DNA from: Serinicoccus marinus DSM 15273
GTDB taxonomy: Bacteria; Actinomycetota; Actinomycetes; Actinomycetales; Dermatophilaceae
Reading direction: 5' to 3'
Length of the DNA stretch: 64,000 nt
Assembly: GCF_008386315.1 (NCBI RefSeq)
Contig: NZ_CP043808.1
Coordinates: 744,001-808,000, forward strand
Part shown: piece by piece, positions 9,931 through 19,414 of the stretch
How the letters are laid out: the number at the start of each line of letters is the position of its first letter
How positions within the stretch are numbered: position 1 is the stretch's first letter
Notes under the pieces: model-generated
What the model was told of the DNA's origin: nothing
The model's database searches: none
The model's input: only the letters and a program-made list of their open reading frames with translations
Translations under genes and position numbers: made by a program

Positions 9931-10863
9931 ATGCCCCGCCGCCCCCGCCCCCAGCCCCCGTTGCCGCCGCGTGACGGGCTGGGGGCGGCGCGCGTTCGGA
10001 TGCCCCTGGAGGCTTCCTGGGAGAGCGTCGTGGCCTTCCTCGTCGAGCGCACCGGCGACGAGGACGGGATCGCCCGCCGCCTCGCCGTCGGCGAGATCCA
10101 CCTCGCGGACGGCACCCGTGTCGATCGCGGGACGGCATACCGGCCGGGCGGGGTGGTCCACCTCTACCGCGACCTGCCGCAGGAGGTGCCGGTCCCGTTC
10201 GAGGTCGACGTCCTCGAGCACGACGAGGGCACCGGGCTGCTGGTCGTGGACAAGCCGCCCTTCCTGGCGACGATGCCCCGCGGCCGGCACGTCGCGGAGA
10301 CCGTCGTGGTGCGGCTGCGTCGGGCGCTGGACCTGCCGGAGATCGCGCCGGTCCACCGCCTCGACCGGCTGACCAGCGGCGTGCTGCTCCTCACCACCCG
10401 CGCCTCGGCCCGCGCCGCCTACCAGCGGATGGTCCAGGCCGGCGGTCTGCGCAAGACCTACGAGGCGCTCGCCCCCGCCCGAGACGACCTGGACCTCCCG
10501 CTCACCGTCCGCACCCGGATCGTCAAGGAGCGCGGCTCGCTGCAGGCCCGCTCGGTCGCGGGAGAGCCGGACGCGGTCACCCACGTGGAGCTGCTCGGCG
10601 AGCGTGCGGGTCGTGGGCACTACCGGCTCACGCCGCAGACCGGCCGCACCCACCAGCTCCGGGTGCACCTCGCCGGGCTCGGCATGCCCATCGACGGCGA
10701 CCCGCTCTATCCCACGGTCCGGCCGGTCGACCCCGACGACCTCGGCACGCCGCTGCAGCTGCTCGCCGTCGGGCTGTCCTTCGTCGACCCGGTCACCGGG
10801 CAGGACCGCGACTACGCCTCGCGGCGGCGGCTGCCCATCAGCGGTGTCGACGGCTCAGCGTGA
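9931..10863 (+). CDS. RluA-family pseudouridine synthase
   Basis: A protein of about 310 residues that isomerises uridine to pseudouridine in rRNA or tRNA. It has the catalytic block HRLDRLTSG with its essential Asp, the upstream LLVVDKPPFLATMP strand and the C-terminal GRTHQLRVHLAGLGMPIDGDPLYP motif typical of the RluA/RluC/RluD group. The N-terminus is Pro/Arg-rich and lacks a clear S4 domain. Two starts are possible: the ATG at 9931, chosen here, or a GTG at 9904 that adds nine residues; neither has a strong ribosome site. The exact RNA target cannot be read from the sequence. Its 3' end overlaps the convergent small membrane gene by 9 bp. Confidence 0.88.
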   Translation: MPRRPRPQPPLPPRDGLGAARVRMPLEASWESVVAFLVERTGDEDGIARRLAVGEIHLADGTRVDRGTAYRPGGVVHLYRDLPQEVPVPFEVDVLEHDEGTGLLVVDKPPFLATMPRGRHVAETVVVRLRRALDLPEIAPVHRLDRLTSGVLLLTTRASARAAYQRMVQAGGLRKTYEALAPARDDLDLPLTVRTRIVKERGSLQARSVAGEPDAVTHVELLGERAGRGHYRLTPQTGRTHQLRVHLAGLGMPIDGDPLYPTVRPVDPDDLGTPLQLLAVGLSFVDPVTGQDRDYASRRRLPISGVDGSA

Positions 10864-11049
10864 CCGCGAGCGCAGCATCCCGAGCAGCGGTGAGCCGGCA
10901 CCCATGAGGAAGCCGAGGTCGTACCAGTTGCCGGCACGCATCTCGTTGTAGAAGGGGAACTGCTCCCACGCGCCGAAGACGTGCGCGATGAGCACCACCC
11001 ACGCCGTCAGGCCGTTCCACACACCCCACAGCAGGTCGCTCCACCACAT
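10855..11049 (-). CDS. Small two-helix membrane protein, function unknown
   Basis: A 64-residue protein with two hydrophobic segments (WWSDLLWGVWNGLTAWVVLIAHVF shortened here to the region of residues 2-25, and LGFLMGAGSPLLGML near residues 45-59) joined by WEQFPFYNEMRAGNW. Aromatic residues cluster at the membrane edges. It ends in RSRSR. It overlaps the 3' end of the pseudouridine synthase gene by 9 bp on the opposite strand and is divergent from the GH15 gene. I do not recognise a function. Confidence 0.7.
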   Translation of the reverse strand: MWWSDLLWGVWNGLTAWVVLIAHVFGAWEQFPFYNEMRAGNWYDLGFLMGAGSPLLGMLRSRSR

Positions 11050-11213
11050 CGCCGGTGTCCTCTCGCTCGTCCGTCACGGGCGGTCGGCCACCCACGGGTG
11101 CGGCCGACCGGTCGCTCCATGGTGCACCGCCCACCTGTGCCGCAGGTGTGCGCCGCCACGCGCGGGCGGCAGGGATGCCGGACGCGCCGCACGCGGCTGA
11201 CAGACTCCTGGGT

Positions 11214-13046
11214 ATGACTGCGGCGGAGAACCCTGGCCCGGACGTCCCCATCGGCGACTACGCGGTGGTCGGCGACATGCGCACCGCCGCGCTCATCTCG
11301 CCCGAGGGCAGCGTGGACTGGCTCTGCCTGCCCCGCTTCGACTCGCCCTCCGTCTTCGCCTCCCTGCTCGGGACCGAGCAGGACGGGCGCTGGTTGATCC
11401 GCGTCGTCGACGGCGAGGTCGAGGACCGCGACTACGTCGAGGGCACCTTCGTCTTCCGCACGCACTGGCGAGGCCCCGAGGGCGCCGCCGAGGTGACGAC
11501 CTTCATGCCGCACGTCGACGGCCGCTCCGACATCGTCCGGGTGGTGCGGTGCACCTCCGGACGGGTCGAGGTCGAGCACGAGCTGGTCATGCGCTTCGAG
11601 TACGCCACGGTGCGGCCGTGGGTGCACCGGACCACGGTCGAGGAGGAGGACGGCCGGACCGAGGAGGTGCTCACCGCGGTCGGTGGGCCCTCGCGACTCA
11701 TCCTGCACGGCCCGCTGCCCGAGGCGGTCCGCGAGGAAGACACGCACCGGGCCCGGCACAGCCTGGACGAGGGGGAGGAGCTGGCCTGGGTGCTGACCGG
11801 CCAGGCATCGTGGAAGCCGCTGCCCGCGCGGATCGACGTCCCCGCGGTGCTGGAGGAGACCATCCGGGACTGGCGTGGCTGGAGCGGGCAGATCCAGGCG
11901 ACCGGCCCCTGGGCGCGGCAGGTGACGCGCTCGCTGACCGTCCTGCGGGCGCTGACGCATACCGACACCGGCGGCATCGTCGCCGCGGCGACCACCTCGC
12001 TGCCCGAGGACCCGGGCGGCGAGCGCAACTGGGACTACCGCTTCACCTGGCTGCGCGACTCCGCGCTCACCCTCCAGGCGATGATCATGCACGGGCTCGA
12101 CGGCGGGGCGCAGGCGTGGAAGGACTGGTTGCTGCGCGCCATCGCCGGCCACGCCAACCAGCTGCGGATCATGTATGGCCTGGCCGGTGAGCGCGACCTC
12201 CTCGAGCGCGAGCTGGACCACCTGCAGGGGTATGCCGACTCCCGCCCGGTCCGCATCGGCAACGGCGCCGCGTCGCAGTACCAGGCCGACGTCATCGGCG
12301 AGGTCATGCTCGCGCTGGCCGACCTGCGGGACGCCGGCATCGCCGAGGACGGCTACAGCTGGGGGATCCAGAAGATGATGCTCGCCACCCAGGCCGAGCG
12401 GCTCGACGAGCCCGACCACGGCATCTGGGAGATGCGCGGCGACAAGCACTTCTTCACCCACGGCCGGGTCATGGTGTGGGCCGCCTTCGACCAGGGGATC
12501 CGGGCCGTCGAGGAGCACGGCCTGCGCGGCGACGTGGAGCACTGGCGCGAGCTGCGCGACAGGGTCCGCCGGGAGATCGAGGAGCAGGGCGTGGGCCCGG
12601 ACGGAGCCTTCCGGCAGACCTACGGCGCCGACGAGGTGGACGCCTCGCTGCTGCAGATCCCGCACACCGGCTTCTGCGGCTACGACGACCCGCGCATGCT
12701 CGCCACGGTCGCGCGGCTGGAGCGCGAGCTCGTCGACGACGAGGGCTTCCTGCACCGCTACCGGATGACCGAGAGCGACAACATGGACGGTCTCGCCGGG
12801 GGAGAAGCACCCTTCCTCATCTGCACGTTCTGGCTGGTCGAGCAGTATGCCCGCTCCGGCCGGATCGAGGACGCCGAGCGGCTCATGCACGCGTGCGTGG
12901 ACGCCGGGGCGCCGTTGGACCTGCTCGCCGAGGAGTACGACCCGGCCTCGCGTCGGATGCTGGGCAACTACCCGCAGGCGTTCAGCCACCTGGGACTGGT
13001 CCGTGCCGCCGACGCCATCGCCGACGTACGGGAGCCGTCGGCCTGA
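11214..13046 (+). CDS. GH15-family glycoside hydrolase (trehalase/glucoamylase-like)
   Basis: A 610-residue soluble enzyme. The N-terminal beta-sandwich begins with the typical DYAVVGDMRTAALISPEGSV and SVDWLCLPRFDSPSVF. The (alpha/alpha)6 barrel follows, with ERNWDYRFTWLRDSALTL, QYQADVIGEVMLAL, the HFFTHGRVMVWAAFD block and LGNYPQAFSHLGLV. In actinobacteria proteins of this layout include the GH15 trehalases that split trehalose into two glucoses; glucoamylase activity on maltodextrins is the main alternative. No signal peptide is present, so it acts in the cytoplasm. CAGACT ends 7 nt before the ATG, without a Shine-Dalgarno. Confidence 0.88.
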   Translation: MTAAENPGPDVPIGDYAVVGDMRTAALISPEGSVDWLCLPRFDSPSVFASLLGTEQDGRWLIRVVDGEVEDRDYVEGTFVFRTHWRGPEGAAEVTTFMPHVDGRSDIVRVVRCTSGRVEVEHELVMRFEYATVRPWVHRTTVEEEDGRTEEVLTAVGGPSRLILHGPLPEAVREEDTHRARHSLDEGEELAWVLTGQASWKPLPARIDVPAVLEETIRDWRGWSGQIQATGPWARQVTRSLTVLRALTHTDTGGIVAAATTSLPEDPGGERNWDYRFTWLRDSALTLQAMIMHGLDGGAQAWKDWLLRAIAGHANQLRIMYGLAGERDLLERELDHLQGYADSRPVRIGNGAASQYQADVIGEVMLALADLRDAGIAEDGYSWGIQKMMLATQAERLDEPDHGIWEMRGDKHFFTHGRVMVWAAFDQGIRAVEEHGLRGDVEHWRELRDRVRREIEEQGVGPDGAFRQTYGADEVDASLLQIPHTGFCGYDDPRMLATVARLERELVDDEGFLHRYRMTESDNMDGLAGGEAPFLICTFWLVEQYARSGRIEDAERLMHACVDAGAPLDLLAEEYDPASRRMLGNYPQAFSHLGLVRAADAIADVREPSA

Positions 13047-13051
13047 GGCAT

Positions 13052-13099
13052 ACCGCGCGGTCGGTCGACGCAGACCGCGCGGCCGCTCGGGGGAAGGCG
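13052..13099. repeat. Dispersed intergenic hairpin repeat, copy 1
   Basis: About 42 of these bases match the segment at 55267-55314 with four differences by my alignment. The core is an inverted repeat, CCGCGCGGTC and GACCGCGCGG, with a 10-nt loop. The copy lies directly after the GH15 stop codon and before the terminator hairpins. Confidence 0.7.
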
Positions 13100-13101
13100 A
13101 A

Positions 13102-13134
13102 GGGCCCGCCCCTCCCGGTGGGAGAGGCGGGCCC
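13102..13134 (+). terminator. Terminator hairpin after the GH15 gene
   Basis: Arms of 15 bases starting GGGCCCGCC pair across a 3-nt loop with one mismatch. It lies between convergent genes and may act in both directions. Confidence 0.7.
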
Positions 13135-13144
13135 GTCGCGGTGA

Positions 13145-13171
13145 CCGGCCGGGGCGCTGCGCCCCGGCCGG
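13145..13171 (-). terminator. Terminator hairpin after the subtilase gene
   Basis: A perfect 11-bp stem (CCGGCCGGGGC and its complement) with loop GCTGC stands 7 bp beyond the subtilase stop codon on the minus strand. Confidence 0.75.
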
Positions 13172-13177
13172 CCGAGG

Positions 13178-16100
13178 TCACGGCGTGTTGACCGAGACCA
13201 GGGTGTAGGCGACCTCCTCGGTGCCGTCGCTGTAGCCGATCGCACCCATGTAGCGGGTGGCGGCCTCCAGCCCGGTCCAGGCGGCGGTCAGGTCCAGCGG
13301 CGTGCCGGCGACCACCGTCACCGGGGACGGCGTGACCGTCATGTTGCCCTCGTCCGCGGACGGCATGAAGACGTGCAGCGGACCGCTGGCGGTGGCGCCG
13401 GCGGCGCCGTTCCAGTAGTCGACCGCCACGGTGTACTCGCCCGGGGCAGGCGCCATCATCGTGATCGACTCGTCCGAACCACCGGCGGCCGACTGGCCGA
13501 CGACAACGCCGTCGCTGTCCTCCAGGAAGAGGTCCAGGTCGAGCTCGGCCGGCGTCCATTCCGACGCCACGACCTCGACCCGGATGGCCGTGGTGCCCTC
13601 CGGCACCGTGACCGTCTGAGTGTAGTCGTCGTAGTCGGCGCCACCGTTCGGGCCGTCGGAGGTGACCTCCACCTCGGTGACCTGCGAGGCCATGAGGCCG
13701 TGCACGACCGAGGTGAGCTCACCGGTGAAGCCCGGGGTGACCTCGAAGGTCTCCGAGCCGTCGGTGGAGGTACCACGGATCTCCTCCGGCGCACCCATGG
13801 CCACCGGCCGGATGGCCAGCGGGCTCGTCACGTCGGCACCGGGACCGGTCCAGGTGAGCGACCCGAAGGTCCACTCGTCCAGCGGGGCGCCGGCCGTGGT
13901 GAACGAGACCGTGAAGGTCGCCGTGCCACCGGGCTCGACGGTGATCGTCGACGGCTCGACGACCGCCTCGACCCCCGGGGGCGCCTCGACCTCGGCGGTG
14001 AACGTGCCACCGTCGCCCGTCGCGTCGGTCACGGTGCGGGTGACGGTCTGCGCGCCGCCCAGGTCACCGATCGAGATGCTCGGGTAGTTGAGGTCACTCG
14101 CATCCGTCGTGCCGAGGTCCTCACAGATGGCGGCCCCGCCGACCAGCTGCAGCTGGCCGATGGCGCAGGCGTAGGCATACCAGTCGACGATGCCGGAGTC
14201 GTAGACCAGCGGCGTGTCGTACGCCGCAGCCGGCTCGACCTCACCGGACCCGTAGTGGAGCGGGCTCGCCGGCGCACCGGCGTAGTTGATCAGCTCGCCC
14301 TCGGAGTTGGTCGGGTCGGCCGTCGTCATCATGGCGGACTTGACGCCCATCGGGCCCCAGTCCGGGTTGTCCTGCATCATCAGCGCGGCCAGGCCGGCGA
14401 TGTGCGGGGCGGACATGGAGGTGCCGGAGAGGCTGTCGAAGTTGCTGCCACTGGCGGACCCGGCCGGGGAGACCGCGGCGATGACGTCGACACCCGGGGC
14501 GGTGATGTCCGGCTTGAGCAGGTCCCCGCCACCGGCGATCGCCGGGCCGTAGGAGCTGAAGCCGGCCATCTCCGGGACGGTGATCTCCGGGCCCTCGCCG
14601 GAGGCCGAGATGGTGGCCATCGGGTCGGGGTCGGAGGCCTCGTACTCCTTGATCGCGTCACCGGCGGTGCCGTTGACGTGGATCGTGGGCACCGAGTGGA
14701 AGTCGCCGTTGAGCGACTCGTCGTTGGTGTTGTTGGCCAGGATCATGCCGACACCGCCGGCGGCCTCGACCGTCTCGCTCTTCTCCACCCGGGCGTTGGT
14801 GCCCCGGGTGCAGATGACGATGTGGTCCGCGGCCTCGGCAGCGTCCAGCGAGCCCGGCAGGCACAGCAGCGCGTCATCGGCGGTGGCGCCCGCGGCCGGG
14901 ATGTCGACCGAGTTGACCAGTGGAGCCGGACCGACGCCCTCGCCGGCGCTGATGCCGGCATAGGTCTCGGTGCTGTCCGCGAACAGCGCCTCGATCTGGA
15001 TCCGGACGTCGTCGTTCAGCGCACCCTCGCCACCGAGGATGACCGCGGACTCGGGAGCCAACGCCTCCATGCCGTCGAGCACGACGCTGGGCACCCCGTC
15101 GGGGCGGCTCAGCATGACGGGCACGCCCTGGTAGCCGGCGAGTGCCGACCCCGCGAGAGCGTCCGGGTAGTCGCGCCCGGTGGCGGTGTGCACCACGGGC
15201 GCCGGGTCGTCCGCGCTGAAGCCGAACTGCTCGGCGACGGCGACGGACGTGCCGTACCGGTCCTTGCCGGCGAGGCGCTCTGAGGCGCCGAGCTCCTCGA
15301 AGACGTCACCGGTCACGGCCTTGGGCCCACCGATGACGTGCACCTCGGGGTCGCCCATCGCGGCAAGTGCCTCACGGACCGAGTTGGGCACCCGGTCGGT
15401 CTTGGTGAGCAGCACGGGCACGCCCTCGCTCCCGGCGAGCGCGGAGCCGGACAGCGCATCCGGGAAGGCCTCGTCCTGTCCGGTGGCGACGTAGACGTGG
15501 TCCGCGTCGCCGTACTGCTGGGCGACGAGGGCGGCGGTCTCGTAGCGGTCGTCGCCGGCGACGCGGGTCACCGTGCCGTACGCCTCGAGGGCGTCGCTCA
15601 CCGTGGTGGAGACGGCGTTCTCGCCGCCGAGCACGACGATGTTGTCGGGGTCGATCGCCTCGAGGGCCTCGATCGTGGCGCCGGGGAGCTCGCCGACCTT
15701 GGTCAGCAGGACCGGGGCCGGGGAGCCGTCGGGGGCCACGGCCGGCTGGTCGAGGCCGGTCGCGGGGACGAGGCCCTGCGAGGCGGCCGCGGCGCCGGAG
15801 AGGGCGTCGGCGAACTGGTTGCCGGTGGCGATGTAGACGGTGTCCACGCCCTCGGGGTAGGCCGCCGCGATCTCGGCAGCGGTCTCGTAGCGGTTGTCGC
15901 CGGCGATGCGGGTGACGGGGGGCTCGCCCAGCTCGACCTCGGCCGAGTTGGTGCGGTCGTGCGTGGAGGCGGCGACCGTCATGGTCCACGGCGAGTTGTG
16001 CGCGACCGAGCCCGGACCCAGGTCGTCACCCGAGTTACCGGCCGAGGTCGACACGAAGACGCCGGCGTCCGCAGCGTCGAAGAAGGCCAGCTCGTCGGCG

Positions 16101-17119
16101 GTCACCACGAACTGCGAGGAACCGGAGACCGAGTAGTTGATGACGTCCACACCGTCCGCGACCGCGTCGTCGATCGCGGCGACCAGGCCACCGGTCGTGC
16201 CGCTGCCGCCGCCGTCCTCGGTCGCCCAGAGCGCCTTGTAGAACGCGAGGTGGGCGGCCGGCGCCATACCGCTGCCGGTGCCCAGCTCGGTGCCGGCGAA
16301 GTCCATGGGGACGTCGATGTTGCCGGCCGAGGTGCCACCCACGTGGCTGCCGTGACCGTCGGTGTCGCGCGGCGACAGGAAGTCGAACGCGGTGTTGTTG
16401 CCCTCGGGGTAGTACCGCGCGCCGATGACCTTGCTGTTGCACTCCACGTTGTCGGCCGGGTTGGCCGCGTCACCCTCGACGCACTCACCGTTCCAGTCGG
16501 CGGGCGGCTCCGGGTCGCCCGGCAGGGCGGCGAAGCTGGGGTTCTCCGGCCAGAAGCCGGTGTCGATGATGCCGACGACCATGCCCGCACCCGCGTCGGC
16601 ATCGCCGCCGAACTGGGTGTTCCAGACGCCGTCCTCGCCGGTCAGGCCCAGGTAGTCCGGGGTGGTGATGGTGTCGGTGGTCCGGACCTCGTCCTCCCAC
16701 ACCGCGGCGACGGCGGGGTCCTTGCGCAGGGCGGACACCTGCGAGCCGGTCAGCTCGGCGGTGAAGCCGTTGAACGAGGTCGAGTAGGTGTAGCGGGCGT
16801 CCGCCCGGTCCAGGCCGACCGAGTCGAGCACGGCGTTCTGCTGCCGGTCGAGGTATGCGGTGTACTCCTCGGCGGCGGCGCTCGTGGTGCTGAGCTTCTC
16901 CCCTTCGGCGGGCTTGGTCGCGGGGATGCCGCTGACGCCGCCCTCGTAGGCGGCCAGCGAGCTGTCCGCGAGCATGACGATGTAGGTCCCGTCCTCGTTG
17001 ACCGTGATCTCCGGGTTCGCCCATGCTGCGGGGGCGACCAGGGCCAGCGGTGCGACGACGGCCCCTGCGCCGGCGAGCGCCAGCAGGCGCGTCCTCCGGC
17101 GTGCAGATGGCTGGTGCAC
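13178..17119 (-). CDS. Secreted subtilisin-like serine protease with three internal cell-wall-binding (CWB2) repeats and a PA domain
   Basis: A 1313-residue exported protease. The signal peptide is residues 1-34 (basic RRRTRLL, a hydrophobic core, cleavage after AWA). An I9-type inhibitor propeptide follows to about 150. The S8 triad is Asp186 (GIIDTGFW), His256 (DGHGSHVGGT) and Ser901 (GTSMSAPH). Between His and Ser, residues about 400-715 hold three CWB2 repeats, each opening with a RxAGxxRYxT motif (RIAGDNRYETA, RVAGDDRYETA, RLAGKDRYGTS). A PA domain follows at about 730-840. The C-terminus has Ig-like domains and no sortase motif, so wall attachment would be through the inserted repeats. 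GTG 17119 was chosen over ATG 17167 because AAAGGA lies 7 nt upstream and the signal peptide then starts cleanly. Confidence 0.93.
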   Translation of the reverse strand: MHQPSARRRTRLLALAGAGAVVAPLALVAPAAWANPEITVNEDGTYIVMLADSSLAAYEGGVSGIPATKPAEGEKLSTTSAAAEEYTAYLDRQQNAVLDSVGLDRADARYTYSTSFNGFTAELTGSQVSALRKDPAVAAVWEDEVRTTDTITTPDYLGLTGEDGVWNTQFGGDADAGAGMVVGIIDTGFWPENPSFAALPGDPEPPADWNGECVEGDAANPADNVECNSKVIGARYYPEGNNTAFDFLSPRDTDGHGSHVGGTSAGNIDVPMDFAGTELGTGSGMAPAAHLAFYKALWATEDGGGSGTTGGLVAAIDDAVADGVDVINYSVSGSSQFVVTADELAFFDAADAGVFVSTSAGNSGDDLGPGSVAHNSPWTMTVAASTHDRTNSAEVELGEPPVTRIAGDNRYETAAEIAAAYPEGVDTVYIATGNQFADALSGAAAASQGLVPATGLDQPAVAPDGSPAPVLLTKVGELPGATIEALEAIDPDNIVVLGGENAVSTTVSDALEAYGTVTRVAGDDRYETAALVAQQYGDADHVYVATGQDEAFPDALSGSALAGSEGVPVLLTKTDRVPNSVREALAAMGDPEVHVIGGPKAVTGDVFEELGASERLAGKDRYGTSVAVAEQFGFSADDPAPVVHTATGRDYPDALAGSALAGYQGVPVMLSRPDGVPSVVLDGMEALAPESAVILGGEGALNDDVRIQIEALFADSTETYAGISAGEGVGPAPLVNSVDIPAAGATADDALLCLPGSLDAAEAADHIVICTRGTNARVEKSETVEAAGGVGMILANNTNDESLNGDFHSVPTIHVNGTAGDAIKEYEASDPDPMATISASGEGPEITVPEMAGFSSYGPAIAGGGDLLKPDITAPGVDVIAAVSPAGSASGSNFDSLSGTSMSAPHIAGLAALMMQDNPDWGPMGVKSAMMTTADPTNSEGELINYAGAPASPLHYGSGEVEPAAAYDTPLVYDSGIVDWYAYACAIGQLQLVGGAAICEDLGTTDASDLNYPSISIGDLGGAQTVTRTVTDATGDGGTFTAEVEAPPGVEAVVEPSTITVEPGGTATFTVSFTTAGAPLDEWTFGSLTWTGPGADVTSPLAIRPVAMGAPEEIRGTSTDGSETFEVTPGFTGELTSVVHGLMASQVTEVEVTSDGPNGGADYDDYTQTVTVPEGTTAIRVEVVASEWTPAELDLDLFLEDSDGVVVGQSAAGGSDESITMMAPAPGEYTVAVDYWNGAAGATASGPLHVFMPSADEGNMTVTPSPVTVVAGTPLDLTAAWTGLEAATRYMGAIGYSDGTEEVAYTLVSVNTP

Positions 17120-17297
17120 AGTGTGTCCTTTGCTTGGAACGGTGAAGACGTCGCCGCTGGACAGCACCTCACCGTCGAGGCACTGCGGGTTCCCAGGGGA
17201 CCCTGGCAGTATCTCCGGGCACCCTCAGGGTGTCCACAGGTAGCGACGAACGGATCTCCGCCGTGACCGGATCGTTACCCGGACGCCACGTCAAGCA

Positions 17298-18263
17298 TCA
17301 GCCCCCGGCCTCGCCCTTCACCCGGACCATGCCCTCCTGCCCGACGGTCGCGAGCAGCGTCCCGTCGGCGGCGAACATGTGCCCCGTCCCTAACCCCCGA
17401 CCGGACTGCGCGGACGGGGAGCTCTGGGTGTAGAGCACCCAGTCGTCGACCCGTGCCGGGCGGTGGAACCACATGGAGTGGTCCAGGCTCGCCGGACGCA
17501 GCCGCGGGTCGCCCCAGCCCAGGCCGTGACGCCGCAGCACCGGCTCGAGCAGCACGTAGTCCGAGGCGTAGGCCAGGATCGCCGCGTGCAGCAGCGGGTC
17601 CTGCGGCAGCTCGCGGGCGATCCGCAGCCACACCGACTGCTCGCCCGGTCCCGGCTCGGTCGGGCCGAGCAGCAGCGGCTCCACGTGGCGCAGCTCGACC
17701 GGTCGGCGCCGCGCGGTCTCCTGCGCGACCGGGTGCGGCACCTGCTCGAGGATCTGCCGGTCCGAGCGGAGACCGTCCGGCCCGGGGACGTCGGGCATCG
17801 CGATCTGGTGCTCCAGGCCGCCGGCCTGTTCCTGGAAGGACATGATGATCGACATGAGGATGCGCCCGTCCTGGACGGCGTGCACCCGCCGGGCGCTGAA
17901 GCTGCGCCCGTCGCGCATGCGCTCGACGAGGAAGCGCAGCGGACGGTCGGCGTCGCCCGGGCGCAGGAAGTAGCCGTGCATCGAGTGGATCGGGCGGTCC
18001 AGCGGCGCGGGGTCGGTCCCGTCCTCCACCGGCTCGACCGTGCGGCCCGCAGCGATGAGGCTCTGGGCGATCACCTGGCCGCCGAAGACGCGGCCGTGCG
18101 GCATGGGCTGGCTGCGAGCGGAGAAGACGTCGCCCTGCGAGTCCGCCAGGTCCTCACCCAACCCCTCGGGCGAGGCGACCCGGATGGTGGTGCTGCCCTC
18201 CCGGCGCAGGTCGAGCACGTCGAGCAGGTCGTCGATGGGGTAGTCCAGGGGTGCCTCGGTCAC
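17298..18263 (-). CDS. tesB: Acyl-CoA thioesterase II
   Basis: A 321-residue double-hotdog thioesterase that hydrolyses medium- and long-chain acyl-CoA to free acid and CoA. Visible blocks are GRVFGGQVIAQSLIAA, SMHGYFLRPGD, the central SARRVHAVQDGRILM, LDHSMWFHRPARVDDWVLY and SGRGLGTGHMFAADGTLLAT. The last two are characteristic of TesB. An N-terminal extension of about 45 residues precedes the first hotdog. The GTG start lies 7 nt after TAGGCT on the minus strand, a leaderless arrangement. The aldo/keto reductase gene lies just upstream on the same strand with 18 bp between. Confidence 0.95.
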   Translation of the reverse strand: MTEAPLDYPIDDLLDVLDLRREGSTTIRVASPEGLGEDLADSQGDVFSARSQPMPHGRVFGGQVIAQSLIAAGRTVEPVEDGTDPAPLDRPIHSMHGYFLRPGDADRPLRFLVERMRDGRSFSARRVHAVQDGRILMSIIMSFQEQAGGLEHQIAMPDVPGPDGLRSDRQILEQVPHPVAQETARRRPVELRHVEPLLLGPTEPGPGEQSVWLRIARELPQDPLLHAAILAYASDYVLLEPVLRRHGLGWGDPRLRPASLDHSMWFHRPARVDDWVLYTQSSPSAQSGRGLGTGHMFAADGTLLATVGQEGMVRVKGEAGG

Positions 18264-18281
18264 GGGGCGAAGCCTAGTGAC

Positions 18282-19352
18282 TCACTCGATGTCGGCAGAG
18301 GTCGCCCAGAGGTCGACCCCCTCGGTGCTGCCCGACAGCCGGTCGATCTCGGCGATCTCCTCGTCGGTGAAGTCGGTGCGGTGGGCGGCCGCGAGGTTCT
18401 CCTCGAGCTGCCGCACGCTGGAGACGCCGATGAGGGTCGAGGTCACCCCACCGGGCCGGATCGCCCAGGACAGCGCCATCTGGGCCAGGCTCTGCCCGCG
18501 CCGCTGGGCCACGGCGGCCAACCCGCGCAGCCGCTCCAGGTTGTCCTCGGTGAGCACCCCCTCGTCGAAGGAGGGACGCTGCATCGAGCGCTGGGCCTCG
18601 CCGTCGCCGAGGTACTTGTCGGTCAGCAGTCCCTGGGCGAGCGCGGTGAACCCGATCGAGCCCATGCCGTGCTCCGACAGCGTCGTGAGCAGGCCGTCCT
18701 CGGGCCACCGGTTGAGCATGCTGTAGGCCGGCTGATGGATGACCAGCGGCGTGCCCAGGTCTCGCGCCACGGCGACGGCCTCGGCGGTGCGCTCCGGGGA
18801 GTAGCTGGAGATCCCGGCATACAGCGCCTTGCCCTGGCGGATCGCGGTGTCGAGCGCCCCGATGGTCTCCGCGACGGGCGTGTCCTCGTCCGCGCGGTGG
18901 GAGTAGAAGATGTCGACGGCCTCCACGCTCATGCGGCGCAGCGACTCCTCCAGGCTGGTCAGGAGGTACTTCCGCGAGCCGAGCATGCCGTAGGGTCCGG
19001 GCCACATGTCCCACCCGGCCTTGGTCGAGAGCACCAGCTCGTGCCGGTAGGGCGCGAAGTCGGTGCGCATCATGCGCCCGAAGTTCTCCTCCGCGGAGCC
19101 GTAGGGCGGGCCGTAGTTGTTGGCGAGGTCGAAGTGCGTGATGCCCTCGTCGAAGGCGCGGCGCAGGATCTCCCGCTGGGTGTCGAACGGCCGGTTGTCG
19201 CCGAAGTTGTACCAGAGCCCCAGGGACAGCGGCGGCAGCAGCAGTCCGCTCTCGCCCACCCGGCGGTAGTCCAGCTTCTGGTGCCGGTCGGGGGCCGCGA
19301 CGTAGGGCCGGTGGGTGTCCGGGACGTCCTGCGCGTAGTAGGGCTCGCTCAT
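18282..19352 (-). CDS. Aldo/keto reductase, YghZ/Gpr type
   Basis: A 356-residue NADPH-dependent TIM-barrel reductase. It carries DLANNYGPPYGSAEENFG, with the catalytic Asp and Tyr, the Lys in LSTKAGWDMWPGPYG, SHRADEDTPV and the C-terminal NADPH site GVTSTLIGVSSVRQLEENL. It closely resembles E. coli YghZ, an L-glyceraldehyde 3-phosphate reductase, which detoxifies methylglyoxal precursors. Substrate assignment is by family only. The start ATG follows TAGCGT by 6 nt. It may be co-transcribed with tesB. Confidence 0.92.
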   Translation of the reverse strand: MSEPYYAQDVPDTHRPYVAAPDRHQKLDYRRVGESGLLLPPLSLGLWYNFGDNRPFDTQREILRRAFDEGITHFDLANNYGPPYGSAEENFGRMMRTDFAPYRHELVLSTKAGWDMWPGPYGMLGSRKYLLTSLEESLRRMSVEAVDIFYSHRADEDTPVAETIGALDTAIRQGKALYAGISSYSPERTAEAVAVARDLGTPLVIHQPAYSMLNRWPEDGLLTTLSEHGMGSIGFTALAQGLLTDKYLGDGEAQRSMQRPSFDEGVLTEDNLERLRGLAAVAQRRGQSLAQMALSWAIRPGGVTSTLIGVSSVRQLEENLAAAHRTDFTDEEIAEIDRLSGSTEGVDLWATSADIE

Positions 19353-19414
19353 GGGGCAACGCTACGCCGGTCGGCTCCCAGCCGCGGGCCAGCAGCGCAC
19401 GGCACGATGGTGGT

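Noticed and set aside
11132-11148. CACCTG-N5-CAGGTG palindrome between the small membrane gene and the GH15 gene
   Set aside because: Only 6-bp GC-rich arms, easily expected by chance at this base composition, and no regulator is encoded nearby.
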